Shown one piece after another: positions 34,331 to 43,163 of a stretch of 64,000 nucleotides of DNA. Location of the stretch: the NCBI RefSeq assembly GCF_021228125.1, contig NZ_JAJQQS010000019.1, positions 62,001 through 126,000 of the forward strand, given 5' to 3'. This DNA is from Streptomyces albireticuli (GTDB lineage: Bacteria; Actinomycetota; Actinomycetes; Streptomycetales; Streptomycetaceae). The translations under genes were made by a program, and so were the position numbers. Position 1 is the stretch's first letter. Every line of letters begins with the position of its first letter. The notes below the pieces were generated by a model that worked only from the letters and a program-made list of their open reading frames with translations, searched no databases and was not told the origin of the DNA.

Positions 34331-35026
34331 GTGCGCATCAGAATCAACGGGACGCATTTCCCGCTGGAGACGCTCGGCCCGGGCCGGCGTCTCGGCGTCT
34401 GGTTCCAGGGCTGCCCGCTGGCCTGTGCGGGGTGCATGTCGCGGCACACCTGGGCGCCGGAGGGTGGCCGTGAGTCGTCGGTGCGCGAACTGCTGGACCT
34501 GTGGCGCGAAGCCCTGGACAAAGGCGCTCAAGGGCTGACCGTCAGCGGCGGCGAGCCACTCGAACAGGCCCCGGCCCTGGCCGAGTTCCTGGCCGGAGCG
34601 GCCCTGCTGCGCGGTGCGCACGAGCGTGCCGGGGGCGTGGCGCACGGCACGCGGGCCGACTTCCTCGTCTACACCGGCTACGAGGAGGAGGAGTGGGATC
34701 CGCCCCGGACGCGGGCTCTGCGGCACGCGGACGCGGTGGTCGCGGGGCGGTTCCGCGTCGCCGAGCCGACCGCTCTGGTCTGGCGCGGGTCGGCGAACCA
34801 GCGGCTGCTGCCGCGTACCGCGCTGGGGCGGATCCGCTACGCGCCCCATCTGCGCAGGCGGGCGACGGGCCCGGCCGTCCAGGTCGTGGTGGAGGCGGGG
34901 CGGAAGCCCGGGGCGGCCCCGGTCGCCCACCTCCTGGGCGTGCCCGCCCGAGGCGAACTCGGCTTCTACGAAAGGTGGTTGGCGGAGCGTGGGCTACGAC
35001 TCAAGGGCCGGAGCTGGCGTCCGTGA
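34331..35026 (+). CDS. Radical SAM activating-enzyme-like protein (NrdG type)
   Basis: A 231-residue radical SAM protein of the small activating-enzyme type. The cluster motif is C28-C32-C35 (GCPLACAGC, CX3CX2C), followed by TVSGGEPLEQ. Enzymes of this shape install a glycyl radical on a partner (NrdD, PflB), but no glycyl-radical enzyme is encoded in this window. GTG at 34331 is preceded by GGAGG. The C-terminus overlaps the convergent macro-domain gene by 26 bp. Radical SAM proteins of this kind also occur in conflict and signalling gene sets, so a specialised role is possible. Confidence 0.75.
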   Translation: MRIRINGTHFPLETLGPGRRLGVWFQGCPLACAGCMSRHTWAPEGGRESSVRELLDLWREALDKGAQGLTVSGGEPLEQAPALAEFLAGAALLRGAHERAGGVAHGTRADFLVYTGYEEEEWDPPRTRALRHADAVVAGRFRVAEPTALVWRGSANQRLLPRTALGRIRYAPHLRRRATGPAVQVVVEAGRKPGAAPVAHLLGVPARGELGFYERWLAERGLRLKGRSWRP

Positions 35027-36212
35027 GAAGACGGGCCAGTTCGGGGCGGCGGGCCACGAAGTGGACCGTCCAGTAAGGGTGCCGGCTCAGCTCCTCCTGG
35101 ACGGCCCAGCACAGCCAACGGGCGGCTTTCACGGGGGTGAGGCCGCCCTGCCCGGCGCCGAGCAGAGGAAAGCAGATCGACGCCAGGGGCGGGTCGTAGG
35201 CGTCGCGTTCGGCGTTCGCCCGGGCGAAGACGGCCGAGACGGCGTCGGCCAGCGTCTGCGGATCGACGTGGTAGCGGACGCCGTCACCGAGGGGCCGGAC
35301 GACGGCCGCGTGGTAGACGCGGCGCACCCCGCGCTCCGCGAGGGCGCCCGCGGAGGTGGGGACGACGATTCCGGGCCGCACCGGCAGGCCGGTGCGGCCG
35401 TGGGCGCGCATCCAGTCGGCGAGTTCCCGGCTCAGCACGTCGTCGGTGATCTCGCCGCCCGGGCTGCGTATCGCGGCGGCCCGGCGCAGCGCGCCCGAGA
35501 CGGTCGGCCGGAAGGTCTTGGACATCTCCATGTGCGTGTTCTCCGAGGACACCAGGATGTCGATGTCCCGCAGCAGTTCCACGGAGGACACGTGCACGGT
35601 GACACGACGCGGCACGGCCGCCGACGGCGCGGGCCCGGCCGCGCGGACCGGGGGGTCGGGGAGCGCGCGCGGGGCCTCGGGCCCCACCCGGCCGGGCCGG
35701 GCCTCGCGGGCCAGGGCGAGGACGGCGCCCGCGAGTTCGGCGATGACCTCCTGCTCCTGGCCACGCCGGAAGCGCTCGGCGGTGACCCCGTACACGGCGG
35801 CCGCCGCCTTGCGGCGCTCGGGTGCCGAAGCGCCACGACGGCCGGGAAGCAGCCCGAAGGTGTGGGCGGCGGCCCGGCCGAGCGGATCGGCCCGCCGGTC
35901 GTCCGCCTCCTCGGCCGGCGCTCCGGGCGGGAGGGGCCCGGCGGCCGGTGCGGGCGCGGCGGCGAGCCGTCGCACGGCCGCCTGGAGCAGCGCCTCGACG
36001 CCGGCGGCCTCGTCCGCGCACCCGAGCGCGTACCCGGCCGCGGCGGCGGCCCGCTCCAGGGCCTCGGGACGGACGCGTCTGAGGGCGGCGAGACCGGGCC
36101 GGCGCAAGGCGCGCAGCTCGTCGGCCAGCCGGGCGTGGGAGGGCAGTCCGGTGTCGGCCGGGGCTCCGGGGGATCGTGGGTCCGGTGCGGACGCGGGGGT
36201 CAGCGGGCTCAT
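35001..36212 (-). CDS. Macro-domain-like protein
   Basis: A 403-residue protein. The C-terminal 190 residues follow the macro-domain order: a strand and DIDILVSSEN, a helical segment, VRRVYHAAVV, then ICFPLLGAGQGGLTP and a helix, corresponding to the ADP-ribose-binding loops. The asparagine of the first loop is kept (SSENTH). The N-terminal 210 residues are Ala/Arg-rich helices, with GLLPGRRG and RRKAAAAVYGVTAERFRRGQE resembling small effector-associated modules. ATG at 36212 is a tentative start; the 5' region has only weak ribosome binding sites. ADP-ribose or NAD-derived ligand binding is plausible, and a RES (NAD-degrading) toxin is encoded 7 kb away. Confidence 0.68.
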   Translation of the reverse strand: MSPLTPASAPDPRSPGAPADTGLPSHARLADELRALRRPGLAALRRVRPEALERAAAAAGYALGCADEAAGVEALLQAAVRRLAAAPAPAAGPLPPGAPAEEADDRRADPLGRAAAHTFGLLPGRRGASAPERRKAAAAVYGVTAERFRRGQEQEVIAELAGAVLALAREARPGRVGPEAPRALPDPPVRAAGPAPSAAVPRRVTVHVSSVELLRDIDILVSSENTHMEMSKTFRPTVSGALRRAAAIRSPGGEITDDVLSRELADWMRAHGRTGLPVRPGIVVPTSAGALAERGVRRVYHAAVVRPLGDGVRYHVDPQTLADAVSAVFARANAERDAYDPPLASICFPLLGAGQGGLTPVKAARWLCWAVQEELSRHPYWTVHFVARRPELARLLTDASSGP

Positions 36213-36270
36213 GGTCGACACGATAATCCCGGTTACCGGATGCGGAGGCGGGGCTGCGGGGCAGTGGTTT

Positions 36271-36285
36271 GGAATGATCAATTCC
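36271..36285. promoter_or_regulatory. Small dyad between macro and kinase genes
   Basis: GGAAT-GATCA-ATTCC in the 221-bp divergent region between the macro-domain gene and the kinase operon. The arms are short (5 bp), but the AT-rich symmetry stands out; it may be a shared operator or promoter element. Confidence 0.35.
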
Positions 36286-36433
36286 CCATGCCTGTCGCCG
36301 GTCGCGCGAAAGGGATATCCGGATCACTCCCCTTCGGGGCGGATGTCGTGAACGCTCCAGAGGGTGCCGTGCATTTATGCGCTTTCCCTGCCGCCGGAGT
36401 TCTCGACGGGAGCCCCGGCGGAAGGCGGAAACC

Positions 36434-38833
36434 ATGACGACACTGCCGCCCACCGAAGTCGATCCCGAGGGATTCGGCACGGACGGTGACTCCGGACCCG
36501 AGGAAACCCGCCGCGGACTCGACCGCGTACCCGCCTCGCTCAGCGGACGACTGGACCTCACCGAAGTCCTCAGCGACGTCCGGCGCCCCTCACAGGCCGT
36601 CGTCCTGCGGGTCAAGGACCGCGAGGCCCGCCACCGGGACGCCGCGGTGCCGCTGGTCCTCAAGTGGTACCACCGCGCCTTCGCGCCCGACCCCGAGGCA
36701 CGCCGGGTACTGACCGGGGACCTCGGCGGCCACATCGTACGAGTCCTGGAGCACGGGACCGCCGACGGCCACCCGTACGAGCTGCTCCCCTCCTACGGCG
36801 AGACCACACTGGCCCAGTACCACGCCCGCCACCCCGGCGCCCTGCCCACGCCCCTGGTCCACACCGTGGTCGCCCACCTCCACGAGGCGCTGGCCGCCGC
36901 CCACGACCAGGACGTCGTCCACCGGGACGTCACCCCCGACAACATCGTGGTGCGCACCCAGAACGAGGACCGCCCCGACCTCGTCCTCATCGACTTCGGC
37001 GCGGCCGTCCACACCGGACGCGACGAGGACTCCCCGCGCCGCCGGGACTGGAAGGGCAAACCCCTCTACCTCGCCCCCGAGGCGAGCACACACCGCCAGA
37101 CCGTCACCCCGGCCGTCGACTGGTGGTCCGTCGGCATGGTCGTGGCCGAACTCGCCGGCGGCCGCCACCCCGTCGACTTCCGCGGCGACGAGGAAGTCCT
37201 CGCGGACATCGCCACCCACGACCCCGAACTCCCGCTCGTGACCGACCCGCGCCTGCTGATGCTCTGCCACGGCCTGCTGACCCGGGCACCCGAACACCGC
37301 TGGGGCGCCGAGCAGGTCGGCCGCTGGCTCGCCGGCCACTCCCCGGCGGTCGCCCCGCGCACCAGCGGCGCCGCACCCGGGGAGATCCCTCCGCGCGCCA
37401 CCGCCGAGCCCTTCGCCTTCCTGGGCCGCGCGGTCACCGGCACCGAGGAACTGGCCCGCCAGTTCGACCTCCAGTGGCGGGCCGCCGACGACCTCCTGGC
37501 CAGCCGCCGCGGACGCGAACGCCTGGTGGCCTGGCTCGGACAGTTCGCCGGCGCGCCCGGCCGCTCCCCGGAGGACACCGACGAACTGGACGCCCTGCGC
37601 ACCCGGCTCGACCGGCCCCCGGACCCCCCGACCACGCTACGCCTGCTCAACTGGATGGGACCGCGGCTGCCCGCCTCCTGGCACGGGGTCCCGCTGGACA
37701 CCCTGGGCATCGGAGAACTGGAGCAGGAGGCGGTACGCGGCGACGACCGCGCCCGGGAACTGGTGGCGCACCTGGCCCGCCACCAGCTGCTGCCCCTGCT
37801 GAGCGCCCGGCCCGGCGGCGAAGGCCTCGACGAGGTGCAACGGCGCTGGCAGGGCTACCGGGAGAGCTGGCGGCAAGCGACCGCGGACCTGTTCGTACGC
37901 GGCGGACCCCAGGAGCGCAGGTCCGCGGACCGGCTGCTCCACCGCACCGGCGACCTGGACGCCCGGCTGCTGCGCCTCGCCCGCGAGCCGGAGCGCACGA
38001 GCGCCCGGCTGCTGCGCCGCACCGCCTGGGACCGGAGCCGCGGGGACGCCCCGCCGCACTGGTACCGCGCGCTGCGCGCCGACCCCGACAACCCGCTCCG
38101 GCTGCTGGCGGCCTCCCTGCTGACCGGACTCGCCCGGCTGGAAGCCGAACGGCACCAGGCGGAGCTGCGCGACCGCGAGGTCGACCGGCTCTTCGCCCTG
38201 GAGACCGACGCCCGCTTCGACGTCCTGCGGCGCCTGGACCGGGCGCCCACCCTGGGCTGGGCCCTGCTCGGGACGACCGTGGCCACCGCGCCCTGGACGT
38301 TCGTCATCGGACTGTCCGACCTCCTCGGCCGCGCCGGCCAGCGGGAGGTGGTCCTGGCCTGGATGCTCGCACTGCCCGCCGCGGCGGCCGTGTTCGCACT
38401 GGAGCTGTGGATCGCCGTCTACATCGGACCGCACACCTACCATCCGGCGCGGTCCCTGGCCGGCCTGGTGATCCGCACCGGCGCCGGGCCCGCCCGGGCC
38501 GCCCGCGCCCACGGCCGGCTCGGCATGACGCTGGCCGCGGCGGCCCTGGCCGCCGGGGGAACGCTGGGCGTCTGGGCCGTGACCCGGGCCCCCTGGGCCT
38601 GGCCAGCCGGGACGGTCGTGGCCCTCGCGGCGTGGACCGTCCGGCGGTGGTGGGCCTGGCGGCGGCGCGGCCGGGACGCCCGGCTTGCCCGGGCCGCCCA
38701 CCGGGCGGGCCGGGGCGCGGCACCCGGAACGGCCCCACCGCACCGCCCGGCCCGTCCGGCCCGGCCGGGCGGCACGTACCCACGACGTCCCGGCGCGCCG
38801 CGCCCGGCCGCACCCACCCGGAGGAACGGATGA
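36434..38833 (+). CDS. Membrane-anchored Ser/Thr protein kinase (Hanks type)
   Basis: A 799-residue protein. Residues about 35-330 are a Hanks-type kinase: candidate ATP lysine K77 (VLKWY), catalytic loop HRDVTPDN (163-170), DFG (187-189) and PLYLAPEA in the activation segment. Threonine replaces the usual lysine of HRDxKxxN, so activity may be altered. The middle is an Arg-rich helical region, and about four transmembrane helices lie between residues 620 and 750, so the order is kinase first, membrane last. ATG at 36434 follows GGCGGAAA. The stop overlaps the next gene (ATGA); it heads a four-gene operon ending with an FHA protein, a phosphothreonine reader. Confidence 0.85.
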   Translation: MTTLPPTEVDPEGFGTDGDSGPEETRRGLDRVPASLSGRLDLTEVLSDVRRPSQAVVLRVKDREARHRDAAVPLVLKWYHRAFAPDPEARRVLTGDLGGHIVRVLEHGTADGHPYELLPSYGETTLAQYHARHPGALPTPLVHTVVAHLHEALAAAHDQDVVHRDVTPDNIVVRTQNEDRPDLVLIDFGAAVHTGRDEDSPRRRDWKGKPLYLAPEASTHRQTVTPAVDWWSVGMVVAELAGGRHPVDFRGDEEVLADIATHDPELPLVTDPRLLMLCHGLLTRAPEHRWGAEQVGRWLAGHSPAVAPRTSGAAPGEIPPRATAEPFAFLGRAVTGTEELARQFDLQWRAADDLLASRRGRERLVAWLGQFAGAPGRSPEDTDELDALRTRLDRPPDPPTTLRLLNWMGPRLPASWHGVPLDTLGIGELEQEAVRGDDRARELVAHLARHQLLPLLSARPGGEGLDEVQRRWQGYRESWRQATADLFVRGGPQERRSADRLLHRTGDLDARLLRLAREPERTSARLLRRTAWDRSRGDAPPHWYRALRADPDNPLRLLAASLLTGLARLEAERHQAELRDREVDRLFALETDARFDVLRRLDRAPTLGWALLGTTVATAPWTFVIGLSDLLGRAGQREVVLAWMLALPAAAAVFALELWIAVYIGPHTYHPARSLAGLVIRTGAGPARAARAHGRLGMTLAAAALAAGGTLGVWAVTRAPWAWPAGTVVALAAWTVRRWWAWRRRGRDARLARAAHRAGRGAAPGTAPPHRPARPARPGGTYPRRPGAPRPAAPTRRNG

Positions 38834-40632
38834 GCTTCGGCCTGTTCTACCCCTCGATCGCCGAGATCCTGCCGACGGTCGGCTACCCGGCCCCGGCCTC
38901 GACCGCCTTCCCCGGCTTCACGGACGTGTCGGCCGCGGACGGGACCGTCCGGCAAACGGCCGGTTCCCTGGCCGACGGCTCGCTGACGGACAGCCCCCTC
39001 GTGGACGGCACCTTCGCTGACAGCGGCTTCGTGGACAGTACTCTCGCGGACGGCGCGCGCTCGGTCGGATCACTCGCCGACGGCGCCCAGGAGAGCGCCT
39101 CGCACGCCCTCGACGCGGCCGGCCACGCCCTCCAGGAACTCATGGAGCCGGCCGCCGTCGCACTCGGCGCGCTCAGCGGGGCCCTGCTCGTGGGCCGCGC
39201 GGCACTGGTCACCACGCAGGTGCTGGCCGCGGCGGCCGTCCGGGCCGCCGAGGAGCAGACCTGCCTGGAACGCGGCCGGCAGGTCGCCGCGGCCGTCACC
39301 GCTCAGTGGGAGGCTGCCGCCTTCGCGGCCGTACGGGCCAACGCGCGCCGCGCCGCGTTCCTGGCCCGTGTGCGCCGGGCGGCCTTCCGCACCCTGCCCG
39401 ACACGCCCCCGCCGCCGTTGCCGGACCTGCCCCCGCCGCTCACCTGCACCGGAACCCGGCTGGGCGCCCTGCGCGGGGAACTCGCCTCGCTGGAGGCGGC
39501 GTTGCGGCACGCGGAGGCGGCCCACGCGCGCTGGACGATGGAGCAGGCGCTGCGCAGCGCCGACGCCCCGGAGGACGAGGACTGGCACCGGCTCATGCTG
39601 TCCCGCCGCGAGGCCGCCGTACGGGCCCGGCGGACGGAGCCGGCGGCCGCGCCCGCCGTCCTGCCCCAGCCGCCCGCGGCCGAGAGGCTGGGCCGGCTGG
39701 AGGCCGAGGAATCGGGCGCCGGACTGCTGGCCCTGCTGGAGCCGGGTGCCGACACCAAGGACGCCGAGCTGGCCGTGGCCGCCGTACGGCACGCCCTCGC
39801 GTGCGCCGAGGAACGCCCGGCCAAGGCCCGCGTCCACCTTCGCGAGGCGCGCCGCTTCGTCGCGGACGCCAACCGGGCGGTACGGGACCGGCTCGCGGCG
39901 CGCGAGAAGGCCGCCGTACAGCTCGACTTCCTCCTCACCGAAGCGCCGCCCGGCGAGCCGCCGCTGGCCCCGGCCGCCGAGGAGATCGCCCTGCTGCGCA
40001 AGGCGCTGGAGGACGGGCGGCCACTGGGAGCCGACGAGCAGCGCGCGGTGGACCGGCGGGTGGAGGAACGCCTCTCGGACCTGGAGTGCCGCTACACCCG
40101 GGAACTGATAGGGCTGGCCGTCACCCGGCTCGCCGACCCGGCCACCGCCGGGCGGCCGGCGGCCGCGGACGTCCCACCGGCCGGCGCGCACCAGGCGGCC
40201 CGTGGCGGCTCCGGTGGCGACGGGCCACGGTGCTTCGACCTGACACCGGCCGGCTGGTGGCCCGGACACTGGCTGCGGATCACCGTGCACGACGGGAGGA
40301 CCGAGCTGGTCACCATGTACGAGGAGCGCCCCGGGCCGCGCGGCCCGGCGGACCTGGCCCTCGACGCCCGGCGCTGCCGCGAGGCACGCGGGCACCTGGA
40401 GGAACTGCGGGAGGCCGGGCGCCGGTGGGGCCTCGAACTGCCGGTGTCCTTCACGGAGAGCGGGTCGGCCGCCCCCGGCGTACGGGGCGCGGACGGAGCG
40501 GTCGTCCTGGACGTGGCCGCCTCGGCGGCCCAGCGGCCACGACAGGAGGACGGCCCCGGGACCGCGGCCCACCGGACCGAGCGCGCCAAGGCGCGGCGGG
40601 TGGACGACGACCGGAGGAGCCCGGGCCGATGA
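38830..40632 (+). CDS. Coiled-coil protein with D-type pentad repeats
   Basis: A 600-residue protein of no family I know. Residues 46-85 contain eight consecutive five-residue units, seven of the type [S/T/G/P]-[L/F]-x-D-[G/S] (SLADG, SLTDS, PLVDG, TFADS, GFVDS, TLADG, then ARSVG, SLADG). A hydrophobic Ala-rich segment follows (about 100-135), then long helical coiled-coil regions (135-420) and a small domain (about 445-540) with WWPGHWLRITVHDG. Both ends overlap neighbours as ATGA, between the kinase and AAA+ genes. It is probably a scaffold or a substrate for them; the Ser/Thr in the pentads could be phosphorylated. Confidence 0.65.
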   Translation: MSFGLFYPSIAEILPTVGYPAPASTAFPGFTDVSAADGTVRQTAGSLADGSLTDSPLVDGTFADSGFVDSTLADGARSVGSLADGAQESASHALDAAGHALQELMEPAAVALGALSGALLVGRAALVTTQVLAAAAVRAAEEQTCLERGRQVAAAVTAQWEAAAFAAVRANARRAAFLARVRRAAFRTLPDTPPPPLPDLPPPLTCTGTRLGALRGELASLEAALRHAEAAHARWTMEQALRSADAPEDEDWHRLMLSRREAAVRARRTEPAAAPAVLPQPPAAERLGRLEAEESGAGLLALLEPGADTKDAELAVAAVRHALACAEERPAKARVHLREARRFVADANRAVRDRLAAREKAAVQLDFLLTEAPPGEPPLAPAAEEIALLRKALEDGRPLGADEQRAVDRRVEERLSDLECRYTRELIGLAVTRLADPATAGRPAAADVPPAGAHQAARGGSGGDGPRCFDLTPAGWWPGHWLRITVHDGRTELVTMYEERPGPRGPADLALDARRCREARGHLEELREAGRRWGLELPVSFTESGSAAPGVRGADGAVVLDVAASAAQRPRQEDGPGTAAHRTERAKARRVDDDRRSPGR

Positions 40633-42680
40633 GCACCTACGACCGCATGGTCAAGTCCCCCACGGCACCCGGCGCCCGGGGACCCTCCCCGGAAGCCGCG
40701 GCGGAACGACGCGTCCCGTTGTTCATCGAGGAACTGACCGGGACGCTCAGCGTCCACGCGCAGTACGTCCTGTACGGCAACATCCGAGACCTGCACCTGG
40801 TACGGCACCGTGGCGGCGACCGCCACCACGCGCTGGTCGAGGTGCTGTGGAACTCCCTGCGCGGGCAGGGCTACCAGGCACTCGTCCAGTACGACCAGAT
40901 CTCGGGGTTCGGCGTCGTCGCCGGACCGGAGCGGGACCTGGTCGGGCACCTGCTGACGGAGAGCGGGCAGGCCACGTTCCCACGGGCCGGCCGCGGCGAG
41001 CGGCCGCCCCAGCTCATGGAAGCCGCGGCGCAGCTGCGGGAGGTCGTGACGGGCTGGGCCGAGCGGCGCGAGGCCACCTCTCCCGGCGGGCGCGAACCGG
41101 AGCCGCTGCGGGTCGCCCTGCTCATCGACCACGCCGCGCGGCTGACGACCGACCCGGGCCGGCTCACCGAGGCCGAGCGGGACTTCTTCGTCGCCTGCCT
41201 CAAACTGGCCGACGCGGCCCCGCTCGTCGCCCCGGACCCGGTCGCCGCGCTCCACTCCGCGCACCGCACCGCCCCCGCGCTCTTCAACCCGGTCATCTGG
41301 CTCACGGACGGCGAACGCGACCTGCCGAACTGGCTGGTCTCCGGCAGCGAGCGGATCCGTGCCATCGCCGTCCCCGAGCCCGACGCCGACGAGCGGCGCC
41401 GGATGGCACGGCTCCTGGAGCGCGAACACGCCGACGTGGCGGGCCGCACGGGCGGCGACGAGGCCGATACGCCGGAACCGGCCGACCGGCGGGAGGGAGC
41501 CGACCCCGCGGAGGCGTTCGCGCGGGCCGCCGCGGGCCTGACCCTGCGGGCGATGCGGGAGAGCGTCAACCTGGCGCTGGCCCGGCACATGCCGTTCACC
41601 GCGATGCCCGACGCGGTGCGCGTCTACCGGCTCGGCGTGGAGAAGAACCCGTGGCGGCGCGAGGAGATCCGGCAGCGGATCAGCGAGGGGGAGCGGCGGA
41701 TCCCCGCCCGCGTCCTCGGCCAGGACGCGGCCGTCTCGATGACCCTCGCCATCCTCAAACGAGCGGCGCTGGGCCTGTCCGGAGCCCAGGCCGGCAGCCC
41801 CGGCCACCGGCCCCGCGGCACCCTCTTCTTCGCCGGACCGACCGGCACGGGGAAGACCGAGCTGGCCAAGGCCGTCGCCTCGGTGCTCTTCGACAGCGAC
41901 CAGGCGTACCTGCGCTTCGACATGAGCGAGTTCTCCGCCGCCCACTCCGCCGACCGGCTCGTCGGCGCGCCACCGGGCTACGTAGGCTTCGAGGCCGGCG
42001 GCGAACTGACCACGGCGGTGCGCGCCAACCCCTTCCGGGTGATCCTCTTCGACGAGATCGACAAGGCGGACAAGGGCGTCCTGGACAAGTTCCTCCAGGT
42101 GCTGGAGGACGGGCGGCTCACCGACGGCCAGGGAGTCACGACGTACTTCAGCGAATGCGTACTGATCTTCACCTCGAACCTCGGGGTCCAGCGCACGGAC
42201 CCGGAGACCGAGGAACGGCAGTGGATCGTCGAGCCCGGAACCCCCTACCGGGAACTGGCACGGAAGGTGAAGCGCAACGTCAAGCACCACTTCGAGGCGG
42301 TCGTGGGCCGACCCGAGCTGATGAACCGCATCGGCGGCAACGTCGTCGTCTTCGGATTCATCACCGAGGAGACGGCCGGCCGGATCCTCGACCTCCAGAT
42401 CGGCAACATCCGCCGCCAGCTGGCCGCCGAGCACCGCCTCCACCTGGAGCTGGCGGACGCGGCCCGCGCCCAGCTCGCCGCGTACTGCACCCGGGACCTG
42501 TGGAACGGCGGCCGGGGCATCGGGATGGTGCTGGAGACGCACCTGCTCAACCCACTGGCCTGCGAACTCTTCGACCGGCCCGGGGTCGGGCCGGGGGCGA
42601 CCGTGCTGGTGCGCGAGGTCCGCGAGACCGAGGACGGACAGGTGGAGATCGACGTCGAGACGCTGCCGGGAGAGCGGTGA
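40629..42680 (+). CDS. ClpB-like AAA+ ATPase
   Basis: A 683-residue AAA+ protein. The C-terminal ATPase is ClpA/B-like: Walker A GPTGTGKT (403-410), FDMSEF, a PPGYVG pore-loop motif (448-453), Walker B LFDEID (473-478), SNLG sensor region, and a C-terminal ClpB D2-small segment. The N-terminal half (30-330) resembles a degenerate AAA module without Walker A. There is no ClpP-docking loop, Clp-N domain or middle coiled coil, so this is not the disaggregase ClpB. It is coupled by ATGA and GTGA overlaps to the coiled-coil and FHA genes and is probably the remodelling motor of the kinase system. Confidence 0.82.
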   Translation: MSTYDRMVKSPTAPGARGPSPEAAAERRVPLFIEELTGTLSVHAQYVLYGNIRDLHLVRHRGGDRHHALVEVLWNSLRGQGYQALVQYDQISGFGVVAGPERDLVGHLLTESGQATFPRAGRGERPPQLMEAAAQLREVVTGWAERREATSPGGREPEPLRVALLIDHAARLTTDPGRLTEAERDFFVACLKLADAAPLVAPDPVAALHSAHRTAPALFNPVIWLTDGERDLPNWLVSGSERIRAIAVPEPDADERRRMARLLEREHADVAGRTGGDEADTPEPADRREGADPAEAFARAAAGLTLRAMRESVNLALARHMPFTAMPDAVRVYRLGVEKNPWRREEIRQRISEGERRIPARVLGQDAAVSMTLAILKRAALGLSGAQAGSPGHRPRGTLFFAGPTGTGKTELAKAVASVLFDSDQAYLRFDMSEFSAAHSADRLVGAPPGYVGFEAGGELTTAVRANPFRVILFDEIDKADKGVLDKFLQVLEDGRLTDGQGVTTYFSECVLIFTSNLGVQRTDPETEERQWIVEPGTPYRELARKVKRNVKHHFEAVVGRPELMNRIGGNVVVFGFITEETAGRILDLQIGNIRRQLAAEHRLHLELADAARAQLAAYCTRDLWNGGRGIGMVLETHLLNPLACELFDRPGVGPGATVLVREVRETEDGQVEIDVETLPGER

Positions 42681-43120
42681 GCACGCCCGCGCTCGACGAC
42701 TGGGACGAGGTCCCGTCGGTCCCCGCGGCGTTGCCGCCCCGGCCCGCTCCACCGGAACCCGTGCTGCCGGACCGTCCGGCCGCCCCGGCCGTGCTGCGCT
42801 TCCTGGAGGTCGGGCTGACCCTGACCGTCGCGCCCGGCACCCGGGTGGGACTGGGCCGCGACCCGGACTGGGCGCCGCGCACCGCCGCCGCGCTCGCCCC
42901 GCACCGCACGGTCTCGGCACGGCACGCCGGCCTGGCCGTCGCGGCTGACGGTACCGCGACCGTCACGGAGGAACCGCCGGGTGCCGTCAACGGCACCCGG
43001 CTGAACCGCATCGACCTGGTGGCCGGTGTGCCGTACCCGCTGACGGACGGGGACCGGCTGCGGCTCGGCCCCCGGATCAGCTGCGTGGTCCGGCTGGGCC
43101 GCCCGGACCGGCCCGAGTGA
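42677..43120 (+). CDS. FHA-domain protein
   Basis: A 147-residue protein: a Pro-rich N-terminus (about 45 residues) and then an FHA fold with GLGRDPDW, the phosphopeptide-contact SARHAGL and NGTRLN, and LTDGDRLRLG. FHA domains bind phosphothreonine peptides. The spacing between the GR and SxRH motifs is normal, so binding is likely intact. The GTG start overlaps the AAA+ stop. As the last gene of the kinase, scaffold, AAA+, FHA operon it would read the phosphorylation state made by the kinase. Confidence 0.8.
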   Translation: MSTPALDDWDEVPSVPAALPPRPAPPEPVLPDRPAAPAVLRFLEVGLTLTVAPGTRVGLGRDPDWAPRTAAALAPHRTVSARHAGLAVAADGTATVTEEPPGAVNGTRLNRIDLVAGVPYPLTDGDRLRLGPRISCVVRLGRPDRPE

Positions 43121-43163
43121 GGCGCCCGTCCGCCCCGGCCCGCCCCGTCACCCGGTCAACGGG

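Noticed and set aside
40629..42680. ClpB disaggregase
   Set aside because: There is no Clp-N domain, no middle coiled-coil domain and no first Walker A; context is a kinase-FHA operon.
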